11,917 nt of DNA from Desulfovibrionaceae bacterium (GCA_030539415.1 JAUNSE010000032.1:1-11917); one strand, 5' to 3'; numbered from the stretch's first letter, positions 1 to 6,493 are shown. The notes: generated by a model not told the origin, from the sequence alone. Numbers and translations are program-made.

Positions 1-246
1 CCAGAGGCCCACGATGTGCATCTCCCCCTGGGCCGTGCCGGTGGAGACCTCGACGCCGCGGATGAATTCCATGTCGTCGTAGCGCGCCGCCTCGGCCGCC
101 GCTTCGGCCAGACCGGAAAAGGTGTCGTGATCGGTCAGCGCAACAGCTCTGAGACCTGCCTCATGGGCGTTGCGAATCAGTTGGGATGGCGTGTCCGTGC
201 CGTCAGATGCTGTGGAATGCGTATGCAGGTCAACGCGTTGTGGCAT
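1..246 (-). CDS. PHP-domain metal-dependent phosphoesterase, N-terminal fragment (runs off left edge)
   Basis: Only the first 82 residues are present; the gene continues beyond base 1. Seen: an N-terminal HxH motif (H8, H10) followed by S14-D15-G16, a T38-D39-H40-D41 motif, G64-V65-E66, and H77 in an HIVG stretch. These are the first metal-binding motifs of the PHP fold (polymerase and histidinol phosphatase family). Family knowledge: stand-alone proteins with this layout (YciV/RNase AM/TrpH type, about 280-300 aa) hydrolyse 3',5'-nucleoside bisphosphates or degrade short RNA 5'-to-3' using a cluster of divalent metals. The start at 246 is supported by GGAG (complement of 254-257) 7 bases upstream and by motifs beginning at residue 6, as usual for the family. 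It is transcribed divergently from ilvA. The family call is firm. The exact substrate cannot be told without the C-terminal part, and a histidinol-phosphatase relative is less likely because of the TASDG sequence. Confidence 0.88.
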   Translation of the reverse strand, partial: MPQRVDLHTHSTASDGTDTPSQLIRNAHEAGLRAVALTDHDTFSGLAEAAAEAARYDDMEFIRGVEVSTGTAQGEMHIVGLW

Positions 247-462
247 TGATGCTCTCCGATACTTGCGGGAATCCGATTGAAGTTTTCGGCAGAGACTACT
301 CCCTCTCAGGCTGCAAGGCAAATGGGAAATCAAAGTGACAGCTGTGGACGGGCGGAGAGAGCGTATTCCGGCACCCGGGCACAGAGCGCGGACAGTCTCC
401 CGCAGGCGTCCTCCTCCTGCCGCTGCCGTGCGGCCGCCGAACGGGGCGAAGGCGTCGCGAGC

Positions 463-491
463 TTGTGCTTTGCGTTCCTTGGGGCTATACA
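463..491 (+). promoter_or_regulatory. Candidate sigma-70 promoter of ilvA
   Basis: TTGTGC (463-468) and TATACA (486-491) are separated by exactly 17 bases. Matches to consensus are 3/6 and 4/6. Transcription would begin near 498 and give an untranslated leader of about 220 bases before the ilvA start at 718. This is the best pair I found in the region, but a GC-rich genome allows chance matches. Confidence 0.3.
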
Positions 492-599
492 CAATGGTTT
501 GCAACCAGAGGCGTATCCGCATGCCGCCCGGCACAGGCGCATTCGGACTGTCTGCCTTCAAGCTCTCGATATTCTGATGCTTTGCACCGGAAACGCTCC

Positions 600-631
600 C
601 CGCCCCGGCCCGCGCCGGCCGGAAGGGGCGG
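600..631 (+). repeat. GC-rich inverted repeat (hairpin) in the ilvA leader
   Basis: CCGCC (600-604) plus CCGGCC (605-610) pair with GGCCGG (617-622) and GGCGG (627-631). This gives 11 base pairs around a six-base loop, with a 4-base AAGG bulge. No U-run follows, so it is not by itself an intrinsic terminator. It lies 87 bases upstream of the ilvA start, inside the predicted 5' leader. It could be a leader structure, or simply the consequence of very high local GC. Confidence 0.4.
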
Positions 632-717
632 TCCGCTCCAGGACGGCCGAGCAGGATGTTTCCTGTCCGGAGCGGAATTTTCCGTGCAGACCCGACCGTA
701 CAGGAGTGAGCCTTTCC

Positions 718-2250
718 ATGGCCATGAACGATTACCTCAAGAAAGTACTTCTCAGCCGTGTCTACGACGTGTGCGTGGAGACCGAGCTGGAGACCGCGGA
801 GAATCTTTCCCGCAGGCTGGACAACACCGTGCTGCTCAAGCGCGAGGACACCCAGCCGGTCTTTTCCTTCAAGCTGCGCGGCGCCTACAACAAGATGGCC
901 CAGCTGACCAGGGAGCAGCTCGACCGCGGCGTCATCGCCGCCTCGGCCGGCAACCACGCCCAGGGCGTGGCCCTGTCCGCCAGGCATCTCGGCTGCAGGG
1001 CGACCATCGTCATGCCCGAGACGAGCCCCGCCATCAAGGTGCGCGCCGTCGAGCGTCTGGGCGGCAAGGTTGTGCTGTCCGGCGAGTCCTTCAGCGACTG
1101 CGCTGCAAAGACAAAGCAGCTTATCGAGGAAACCGGCGCCGTCTTCATTCCGCCTTTCGACGACGAGGACGTCATTGCCGGCCAGGGCACGATCGCCATG
1201 GAAATCCTGCGCCAGAACCCCGGTCCTCTGGACGCCGTCTTTGTGCCCATCGGCGGCGGCGGCCTGGCCGCGGGCGTCGGCGTCTACATCAAGCAGCTGC
1301 GTCCGGAGGTGAAGGTCATCGGCGTCGAGCCCGTGGACTCCGACGACATGCGCCGCTCCATCGCCGCCGGCCGCCCCGTGGAAATGCGCGAGGTGGGTCT
1401 GTTCGCCGACGGCGTAGCCGTCAAGCTGGTGGGCGAGAAGACCTTCGAAATCTGCCGCGACTGCCTGGACGACATCGTCCTGGTGGACACGGACGCCATC
1501 TGCAGCGCCATCAAGGACATTTTCGAGGACACCCGCGTTGTGGCCGAGCCGGCCGGCGCCCTGTCCCTGGCCGGCCTCAAGGCCTACGCCGCGGCGCACG
1601 ACTGGCACGGCAAGCGCCTGGCCTGCATTGTCAGCGGCGCCAACATGAATTTCGACCGCCTGGGCTATGTGACCGACCGCGCCGCCATCGGCAGCAGCAG
1701 GGAGGCGCTGATCGCCGTGGACGTGCCGGAAAAGATCGGCTCCTTCCGCACGCTCATTCACTGCATCGGCAACCGCAACATCACCGAGGTCTGCACCCGC
1801 TTCTCCGATCCCGAGCGCGGCCATGTGCTGCTGGGCCTGTCCCTTTCCGCCCCGGAGGAGAAGCAGGTCATCATCGAGGATCTGCGCGGACAGGGCTTCG
1901 GCGTCACCGACATGAGCGACAACGAGCTGGCCAAGCTGCACATCCGCCACCTTGTGGGCGGCAACGCGCCCTGGCTCAAGAACGAGAAGCTCTACCGCTT
2001 TGTCTTCCCCGAACATCCCGGCGCGCTGCTGAACTTCATGGACGCCATGCACATGAACTTCAACATCACCCTGTTCCAGTACCGCTACCACGGCGCCGAC
2101 TTCGGCCGCGTGCTGGTCGGCATCGACGTGCCGGACGGCAAGGAAAAGCTCTTCAACGAGTTCCTGGACCGCGTGAGCGAGATGGGCTACCCCTACGTGG
2201 ACGAGACCGAGAACGAGGCCTACCGCATCTTCCTGGGCTACCACGGCTAG
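718..2250 (+). CDS. ilvA: Threonine ammonia-lyase (threonine dehydratase), biosynthetic, allosteric type
   Basis: A cytoplasmic PLP enzyme that deaminates L-threonine to 2-oxobutanoate, the committed step toward isoleucine. The predicted protein has 510 aa, against 514 in E. coli IlvA. Seen: the PLP lysine K52 in a SFKLRGA motif, the ASAGNHAQG substrate loop (75-83), the glycine-rich phosphate-binding loop GGGGLAAG (179-186), and SGANMNF closing the catalytic domain near residue 310. Two ACT-like regulatory domains follow, starting near residues 329 and 423; the second carries FPEHPGALL. Family knowledge: this double regulatory tail binds isoleucine (inhibitor) and valine (activator), and the degradative TdcB lacks it. 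The start at 718 is chosen for AGGAG at 702-706 (11-base spacing, rather long) and fits the E. coli N-terminus; an ATG at 724 is an alternative. It is monocistronic, with a strong terminator 31 bases after the stop. No other ilv gene adjoins it. Confidence 0.97.
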   Translation: MAMNDYLKKVLLSRVYDVCVETELETAENLSRRLDNTVLLKREDTQPVFSFKLRGAYNKMAQLTREQLDRGVIAASAGNHAQGVALSARHLGCRATIVMPETSPAIKVRAVERLGGKVVLSGESFSDCAAKTKQLIEETGAVFIPPFDDEDVIAGQGTIAMEILRQNPGPLDAVFVPIGGGGLAAGVGVYIKQLRPEVKVIGVEPVDSDDMRRSIAAGRPVEMREVGLFADGVAVKLVGEKTFEICRDCLDDIVLVDTDAICSAIKDIFEDTRVVAEPAGALSLAGLKAYAAAHDWHGKRLACIVSGANMNFDRLGYVTDRAAIGSSREALIAVDVPEKIGSFRTLIHCIGNRNITEVCTRFSDPERGHVLLGLSLSAPEEKQVIIEDLRGQGFGVTDMSDNELAKLHIRHLVGGNAPWLKNEKLYRFVFPEHPGALLNFMDAMHMNFNITLFQYRYHGADFGRVLVGIDVPDGKEKLFNEFLDRVSEMGYPYVDETENEAYRIFLGYHG

Positions 2251-2281
2251 AAGCGGAGACCTCCAGACTGCGGAAACAGTG

Positions 2282-2318
2282 AATGGCGGAATGCCCGAGC
2301 GGTGTTCCGCCATTTTTT
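2282..2318 (+). terminator. Intrinsic terminator of ilvA
   Basis: AATGGCGGAA (2282-2291) pairs perfectly with TTCCGCCATT (2305-2314) over 10 bp around a 13-base loop, followed by TTTT (six T in a row at 2313-2318). It begins 31 bases after the ilvA stop codon. The left arm and loop resemble the 5' end of a serine tRNA; see findings. Confidence 0.88.
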
Positions 2319-2377
2319 GTGTCCGCCGCACTGAAAGCCTCGAGGGAGGGCAGCGCCGCCCGGCTGGGACTCCCTGT

Positions 2378-2399
2378 GGTGTCCGACTCCAGGGACACC
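2378..2399. repeat. Small inverted repeat between convergent terminators
   Basis: GGTGTCC (2378-2384) is complementary to GGACACC (2393-2399), a 7-bp stem with an 8-base loop. It lies between the terminators of ilvA and of the minus-strand membrane protein gene. There is no T-run on either side, so its role is unknown and it may be fortuitous. Confidence 0.3.
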
Positions 2400-2424
2400 G
2401 CCAGGCCGCCGGAAAGCGCAAAGG

Positions 2425-2456
2425 AAAAGCCCCGCTGTCCGGCGGGACAGGGGGCT
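2425..2456 (-). terminator. Intrinsic terminator of the minus-strand membrane protein gene
   Basis: On the plus strand, AGCCCC (2428-2433) and CTGTCC (2435-2440) pair with GGACAG (2445-2450) and GGGGCT (2451-2456). This is a 12-bp stem with one bulged G and a four-base loop. Read on the minus strand the stem is followed by TTTTCC (complement of 2423-2428). It lies about 50 bases beyond the stop codon at 2505 and converges with the ilvA terminator. Confidence 0.8.
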
Positions 2457-2504
2457 GAAAGGCTGGGCGCGCGTCAGGCCGCGGAGGGCCGAAAGACGCA
2501 GGGG

Positions 2505-3509
2505 CTAGAAGCCGCCTGCGGCGCGCAGGAAGATGAGCAGCACGGGCAGAAGGGCCAGGAAGAGCTGATGGCGTCTGGGTCTGGAGAAGATGAAGGCCCA
2601 GCAGACAATGCTCAGCGCCGACACCAGGAAGGGACCGAAGCGCATGAGGGCCGCGCGCAGGCCGCTGCCCATGGCGGCCATGGGGTTGAAGGCCAGGAAG
2701 GACGCGTCCATGACCTGGAAGGCCGCGCCGGCAAGGGCGAAGGCCGCGCACATGCGCAGCGTTGTCTTCTGCTCGCTGCTGAAGGGCAGGAGATCCTCGG
2801 CGGTGCCGGGAATGACCTCGCTGCGGCGGTTTTCCCTGTCCTCGCGCTTGAGCTTAGCCGAGACCGGGGGCAGCTGCAGGAAGAAGGTCAGCACCGCCAG
2901 GGCGCCGGCGGGCATGAGGGCCGCGCAGGACGTGGTCCAGGTGTGCTTCACAAGCACCTGCAGGACGGTGTCGCGCGTCATCTGGTCGGGCAGGCCGAGG
3001 AAGGGCCAGCTGCGCAGGACAAAGGAGGCGCCGTAGCAGAAGAAGGCCGCGAGCGCGGCAAGGCCGGCGAAGAGCGCCAGTCTGTTCATGCGGGCGGCTG
3101 TCCTGTCGTCCATCTCGGCAATGGCCGTGCCCAGGACCGGACGGGCGAAAAGCCAGCAGGCGGTCAGCAGGACAATGCCCGAAATCCAGGCGAGAAAGCC
3201 GGTGGTGGTGGAGAGCCAGGGTGTTGAGAGCGGCTCGAAGGGCAGGGGGGTCAGACTCTCCATGGCAGAGGGCAGGGCAATCAGGGAGACAAAGCCCTGA
3301 CCGGCAACGGCCAGGGCGCCGAAGCCGGCAGTGACAAAGCCCAGCACCAGGAAGAGACGGCAGGCCCGGGCCATGGCGGCGCGCTGGCGCCGGCGGCCCA
3401 GAAGAAGACAGAGCAGCACCATGACCGGCAGGACGATGGCGCTTTCGGTGGCGACGGAAAGTATGGATTCGGCTGCCTGCCAGAGCGGCAGCCAGAAGGG
3501 TGCTTGCAT
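2505..3509 (-). CDS. Polytopic inner-membrane protein of unknown function (334 aa)
   Basis: I do not recognise the family. The protein shows about eight hydrophobic segments, near residues 17-38, 52-79, 102-122, 143-165, 189-212, 253-274, 291-308 and 315-333. A charged, hydrophilic loop lies at about 215-250 (rich in K, R, E), and there is no cleavable signal peptide. Histidines are almost absent, the only ones being H189 and H314, so a multi-haem cytochrome b is unlikely. There is no CxxCH, no cysteine cluster, and no ATPase or transporter signature that I can name. The start at 3509 is chosen because the first membrane span follows directly and GAGG sits a few bases upstream. The open frame extends to 3677, but that 56-residue extension is Arg/Pro-rich and lacks a good ribosome-binding site. 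It lies downstream of the cytochrome b/CCG pair on the same strand but behind a strong terminator, so it is probably a separate unit. Existence as a gene is well supported; the role is open. Confidence 0.8.
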   Translation of the reverse strand: MQAPFWLPLWQAAESILSVATESAIVLPVMVLLCLLLGRRRQRAAMARACRLFLVLGFVTAGFGALAVAGQGFVSLIALPSAMESLTPLPFEPLSTPWLSTTTGFLAWISGIVLLTACWLFARPVLGTAIAEMDDRTAARMNRLALFAGLAALAAFFCYGASFVLRSWPFLGLPDQMTRDTVLQVLVKHTWTTSCAALMPAGALAVLTFFLQLPPVSAKLKREDRENRRSEVIPGTAEDLLPFSSEQKTTLRMCAAFALAGAAFQVMDASFLAFNPMAAMGSGLRAALMRFGPFLVSALSIVCWAFIFSRPRRHQLFLALLPVLLIFLRAAGGF

Positions 3510-3591
3510 GAAACCTCGCGAAAGGGATGATGTTTGAAGGACCCGTGCGAAGGCCGGCATGGCCTGTTGGCCCGGGCAGCGTGAATCAGGC

Positions 3592-3620
3592 AGTCTAGGT
3601 GGAAATCTCAATGTCCGCAA
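3592..3620 (-). promoter_or_regulatory. Candidate promoter of the 334-aa membrane protein gene
   Basis: Read on the minus strand, TTGCGG (complement of 3615-3620) and TAGACT (complement of 3592-3597) are 17 bases apart, downstream of the terminator at 3684-3727. The -10 matches consensus at 4/6 and the -35 at 3/6. A start near 3585 would leave a leader of about 75 bases. Confidence 0.28.
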
Positions 3621-3683
3621 GTGCGTGCGGCCTGGCTTCGCATGGGCCGCAAGGCTGGGGCAATCTTCTCCGTACAAGGTGCG

Positions 3684-3727
3684 AAAAACAAGGGAAGGCC
3701 CCTTTCCGCGTGCGGAAAGGGGCCTTC
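3684..3727 (-). terminator. Strong intrinsic terminator of the cytochrome b / CCG protein operon
   Basis: GAAGGCCCCTTTCCGC (3694-3709) pairs without mismatch with GCGGAAAGGGGCCTTC (3712-3727). This makes a 16-bp inverted repeat with a 2-base centre. On the minus strand it is followed by CCTTGTTTTT (complement of 3684-3693). It begins 28 bases after the stop codon at 3756. No T-run follows on the plus strand, so it acts on minus-strand transcripts. Confidence 0.92.
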
Positions 3728-3755
3728 GAATCAGCTGTTCAGTTGCTGTGCGGGA

Positions 3756-5354
3756 CTATTCTTCCTCGGCTTCCCACTTGATGAAGCCGGGGGTGACGTC
3801 GGTCATGGCGTTCACGATGAGTTCGACCAGGCCGCCGTAGGCGAACATGTTCTTCGTGTACAGGTCGTTCTCCTCGAGAATGTCGCGGATCTGGCCCTTG
3901 CAGTTGGAGCAGGGAGCGCAGATGTACTTCTTGGTCTCGGGGCCGAGGCAGTCCTTGAAGGCCTCGGAGATCTGCCACATCTTCTTGCGGCCGGTGATGT
4001 TGCTGCGCCACACGTTGATGTTGTTGCGGCCCATGATGGCGAAGCCGGAGCCGCCGCCGCAGCAGTAGTTGTCCACGCCGTGGCAGGGCATTTCCCTGAA
4101 CTGCGGGGCGATGGCGCGCAGCACCTCGCGCTGGGGCTCGACAATGCCCATCAGGCGGACGATGTTGCAGGGGTCATGCAGGGTGACCGGGAAGTTGTTG
4201 CGGGAAGGATCCAGCTTCAGGCGGCCTTCCTTGATGATGTTGTTCAGGGTCACGTAGCAGATTTCGCGCGGCACCTGCATCTCGTAGGGGATGATGCGGT
4301 CGGCGATGACGTTCAGGGCCTTGGAGGCATGGCCGCATTCGCCGATGACGATCTTCTTGACGCCGAGTTCCTTGGCGGCCTGGAAGTGCTGCAGGGCGAT
4401 GCGGGCGGTCTGGGCGTCGTCGTAGAAGACGCCGTAGTTCACGCCGTCATAGCCCAGCATCTTGCTGGACATGGTCCAGTTGAGGCCGGCGGCATTGAAG
4501 ATCAGGGAGAAGGAGGCGATGTTTTCGGGCCACGCCATGACTTCGCCGGCATTGTGGATGAGCAGGATGTCGGCGCCCTTCTTGTCGAAGGGGGTCTCGA
4601 TGCCCACGCCGGTGATTTCGGTGTAGTCCTCGTCGATGAACTCCACGTTCTCCTTGACGATGTCGGGAGTCATGCCGGTGGAGGAGCCGCGCTGCTGCTG
4701 CAGCTCGGTGCCCTTCAGGTGGATTTCCTTGGGGGCGAAGCCCATTTCCTGGCTGAAGATCTTGCGCAGTTCGCGGGCGATCAGGCCGTTGTCAACGCCG
4801 ATGGGGCAGACCTGGGCGCAGCGGCGGCACAGGTTGCAGCGGTAGGCCAGCTCGCCCAGACGGACGACGGTCTTCCAGTTCAGCGGGAAGTCGCCGTAGC
4901 GCAGTTTCGCGAAGGGCTCCTTCTTGACGTACTGATGGTAGATGCGGCGCAGGATTTCCGAACGGAAGTTCGGGCGGTACATGACGTTCTTGCCGCTCAT
5001 CTCATAGAGATGGCAGGCGTTCGAACAGGAGTTGCACTGCGCGCAGCAGTCCATGCTGCCTTCCAGCATGTTGACGAAGGACCAGTTGTTCTCCTTCTCG
5101 AAGAGCTTCTTCAGGCCGGAGAGGAACTTGTTGACCAGCTCCTCCTCCTCGAGGGGATTCTTCGGACGGGGAATGTTCAGCACGGACACGCCGTCCAGCA
5201 TGTCGCAGCAGAAGTCCTTCTTCTGCTGCTCGGACGGGGGCGCGTAGGGACGCTTCTCGATGTCGAGGGGAAGATCGGGCAGATCGTTGTTGTCATACTC
5301 GATGAGCTGGCCCTCAACGGTGGAGATATCCGTAAGTTTGCGAATCGTCTTCAT
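3756..5354 (-). CDS. DsrK/HdrD-like CCG-domain iron-sulfur protein (two [4Fe-4S] ferredoxin sites)
   Basis: A predicted cytoplasmic, membrane-associated electron-transfer subunit of 532 aa, close in length to DsrK. Seen, in order: a 100-residue N-terminal region with a C49-C50 pair; a first cluster site C104-x2-C107-x2-C110-x3-C114, followed by His rather than Pro as in DsrK; and a second site C173-x2-C176-x2-C179-x3-C183-P. A degenerate first CCG half follows with only G-E-C340-G. The complete CCG domain comprises C396, C431-C432-G433 and C479-x2-C482 with a further C485. Family knowledge: CCG domains in HdrB/HdrD bind a non-cubane [4Fe-4S] cluster that handles disulfides. DsrK, TmcB and HmcF use the same fold in membrane complexes of sulfate reducers. 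The gene lies 18 bases downstream of the NarI-like cytochrome gene, the usual order for dsrM-dsrK. The start at 5354 has AGAGGTG upstream. No dsrJOP, tmcA or hmcA genes are adjacent, so I call it DsrK-like without a gene symbol. TmcB or HmcF relatives remain possible. Confidence 0.88.
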   Translation of the reverse strand: MKTIRKLTDISTVEGQLIEYDNNDLPDLPLDIEKRPYAPPSEQQKKDFCCDMLDGVSVLNIPRPKNPLEEEELVNKFLSGLKKLFEKENNWSFVNMLEGSMDCCAQCNSCSNACHLYEMSGKNVMYRPNFRSEILRRIYHQYVKKEPFAKLRYGDFPLNWKTVVRLGELAYRCNLCRRCAQVCPIGVDNGLIARELRKIFSQEMGFAPKEIHLKGTELQQQRGSSTGMTPDIVKENVEFIDEDYTEITGVGIETPFDKKGADILLIHNAGEVMAWPENIASFSLIFNAAGLNWTMSSKMLGYDGVNYGVFYDDAQTARIALQHFQAAKELGVKKIVIGECGHASKALNVIADRIIPYEMQVPREICYVTLNNIIKEGRLKLDPSRNNFPVTLHDPCNIVRLMGIVEPQREVLRAIAPQFREMPCHGVDNYCCGGGSGFAIMGRNNINVWRSNITGRKKMWQISEAFKDCLGPETKKYICAPCSNCKGQIRDILEENDLYTKNMFAYGGLVELIVNAMTDVTPGFIKWEAEEE

Positions 5355-5372
5355 ATATTGTGCACCTCTAGA

Positions 5373-6320
5373 TTAAGCGTCTTTCTTGTCGCCGTCCTGG
5401 CAGGGATAGCCGGAGGTGGCAACCTGCACCCAGGTCTTGTCCTCGCCCTTGGGGTTGATATGGGGGGCGGCCCAGGTGACCTTGTACTGCAGGATTTCGT
5501 TGATGGCGTCCTGGCGCTTCTTGCTGGTACAGGTGGCCACGTCTTCCCAGCGGATGTCGTGGTACAGGAAGTACTTCAGCAGAATGTGGCTCATGAAGGA
5601 CACGGGGATGAGAATCATGAGGAAGTAGCCGATGAGCATGTGCAACACGAAGCCGCCGCTGCCCAGGGACTCGAAGTTGAAGGTCAGGGCGTTGTAGACG
5701 AAGTTGCTGGCAAGGGTGGAGAAGCTGTCGTTGGTCAGCCAGGTGATGAGGCCGGTCAGGCCGAAGAGGGCGAACAGGCCGATGGAGATGAAGTGCTCGG
5801 CAGTGGAGAACATGCGCAGGCCTTCATCGGTCAGACGGCGGGCGATGAGACCGATGCCGCCGCCGAGCAGGCAGAAGAAGCCCAGCAGGGAAATGATCTC
5901 GATGATGCCGTTGACGAACCAGAGGAAGCCGCACTCGGGGCTCATGCCGAACATGCGCAGAATGGCCTCGAAGATGAGGATGATGGCGCCGCCCATCAGG
6001 AAGTACAGACCCACATGGAAGGGGTAGGTGCGGTACCACAGGGAGCGGTTGTGATGATAGGTGGCTTCCAGGAAGAGGATTTCCCTGATGAGGAAGATGA
6101 GGTCGCCCATGTGGTTGGCCTCATGCTTGTGCTCCCACCAGTTCACGTCTTCCATGTAGCTGCCGCCGTACTGGGCGCGCTTGCCTTCATGCGGAATGGG
6201 GTACAGTTCCCAGCGGATGTGAGACGGCGATTTGGTCATGTACGACCTGATTTTGAGGAACGCCGTGACGATGAAGCCGAGAAGGGCGAGATACCCCAGC
6301 AGGTAAAAAATTGTTATCAT
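5373..6320 (-). CDS. NarI/DsrM-like membrane cytochrome b subunit
   Basis: A 315-aa integral membrane protein, expected to exchange electrons between menaquinone and the CCG protein encoded next to it. Hydrophobic segments lie at about 3-25, 101-125, 133-160, 173-195 and 221-249, five in all as in NarI and DsrM. A hydrophilic stretch (26-100) with many aromatic and His residues separates the first two, as in DsrM. Likely haem ligands are H227 and H245 in the last span, 18 residues apart like the NarI pair H187/H205, and H102 in an FHVG motif like NarI H56. The residue ten places after H102, His66 in NarI, is A112 here (see findings). H89, H90 and H176 are other candidates. A soluble tail (250-315) contains C264 and C307. 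The start at 6320 has GGAG (complement of 6328-6331) 7 bases upstream. It is the first gene of a two-gene operon. Assignment to the NarI-gamma superfamily is good; the specific complex is inferred. Confidence 0.87.
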   Translation of the reverse strand: MITIFYLLGYLALLGFIVTAFLKIRSYMTKSPSHIRWELYPIPHEGKRAQYGGSYMEDVNWWEHKHEANHMGDLIFLIREILFLEATYHHNRSLWYRTYPFHVGLYFLMGGAIILIFEAILRMFGMSPECGFLWFVNGIIEIISLLGFFCLLGGGIGLIARRLTDEGLRMFSTAEHFISIGLFALFGLTGLITWLTNDSFSTLASNFVYNALTFNFESLGSGGFVLHMLIGYFLMILIPVSFMSHILLKYFLYHDIRWEDVATCTSKKRQDAINEILQYKVTWAAPHINPKGEDKTWVQVATSGYPCQDGDKKDA

Positions 6321-6447
6321 GCATGTACTCCGTATTTGCAGGCGCCATGCGCGCCCAAAGGTTCCGCGTGGAGTGTCGCGCCCACGCTGGCAGTGGTGCT
6401 GCCGTCAGCCCTGTTACAACAAGCCCTCTGTCAATCCTTGCCTCGCC

Positions 6448-6465
6448 GCGGACGCGGGCGTCCGC
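6448..6465 (-). repeat. Perfect inverted repeat in the cytochrome b operon leader
   Basis: GCGGACGC (6448-6455) and GCGTCCGC (6458-6465) form an 8-bp perfect stem with a two-base centre. It lies 128 bases upstream of the cytochrome b start and downstream of both promoter candidates, so it would be in the 5' leader. No T-run follows on the minus strand, so it is not an obvious terminator. It may be an operator or leader hairpin. Confidence 0.35.
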
Positions 6466-6493
6466 TGAAAGGATGGAAAGAACTGATAAGATT

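Larger units (their letters stand above)
247..717. other. Divergent intergenic region between the PHP gene and ilvA
   Basis: These 471 bases separate two divergent start codons. The reading frame of ilvA stays open back to about 277, but the extra residues are low-complexity and resemble no IlvA N-terminus, so I treat the stretch as non-coding. It holds a candidate plus-strand promoter (463-491), a GC-rich hairpin (600-631), and the ribosome-binding sites of both genes (complement of GGAG at 254-257 for the PHP gene; AGGAG at 702-706 for ilvA). I see no convincing promoter for the PHP gene and no leader peptide with runs of Ile, Val, Leu or Thr codons. Confidence 0.6.

Noticed and set aside
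493..576. Short open frame (27 codons) in the ilvA leader as a possible attenuation peptide
   Set aside because: It has no ribosome-binding site, starts almost at the predicted transcription start, and lacks a run of Ile, Val, Leu or Thr codons.
277..717. In-frame N-terminal extension of ilvA (147 codons)
   Set aside because: The added residues are low-complexity and unlike any IlvA N-terminus, while the start at 718 has AGGAG upstream and gives the family length.
465..2282. A 605-codon plus-strand open frame overlapping ilvA
   Set aside because: It is Arg/Pro/Gly/His-rich and shifted one frame from the well-conserved IlvA, so it is a frame shadow.
2283..3227. A 314-codon plus-strand open frame opposite the membrane protein gene
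   Set aside because: It starts inside the ilvA terminator and is Gly/Glu/Gln/Ala-rich. The minus-strand frame has clear membrane segments, which are strong evidence for that strand.
3510..3677. N-terminal extension of the 334-aa membrane protein (56 codons)
   Set aside because: It is rich in Arg and Pro, has no good ribosome-binding site at either upstream Met, and would place a soluble stretch before the first span.
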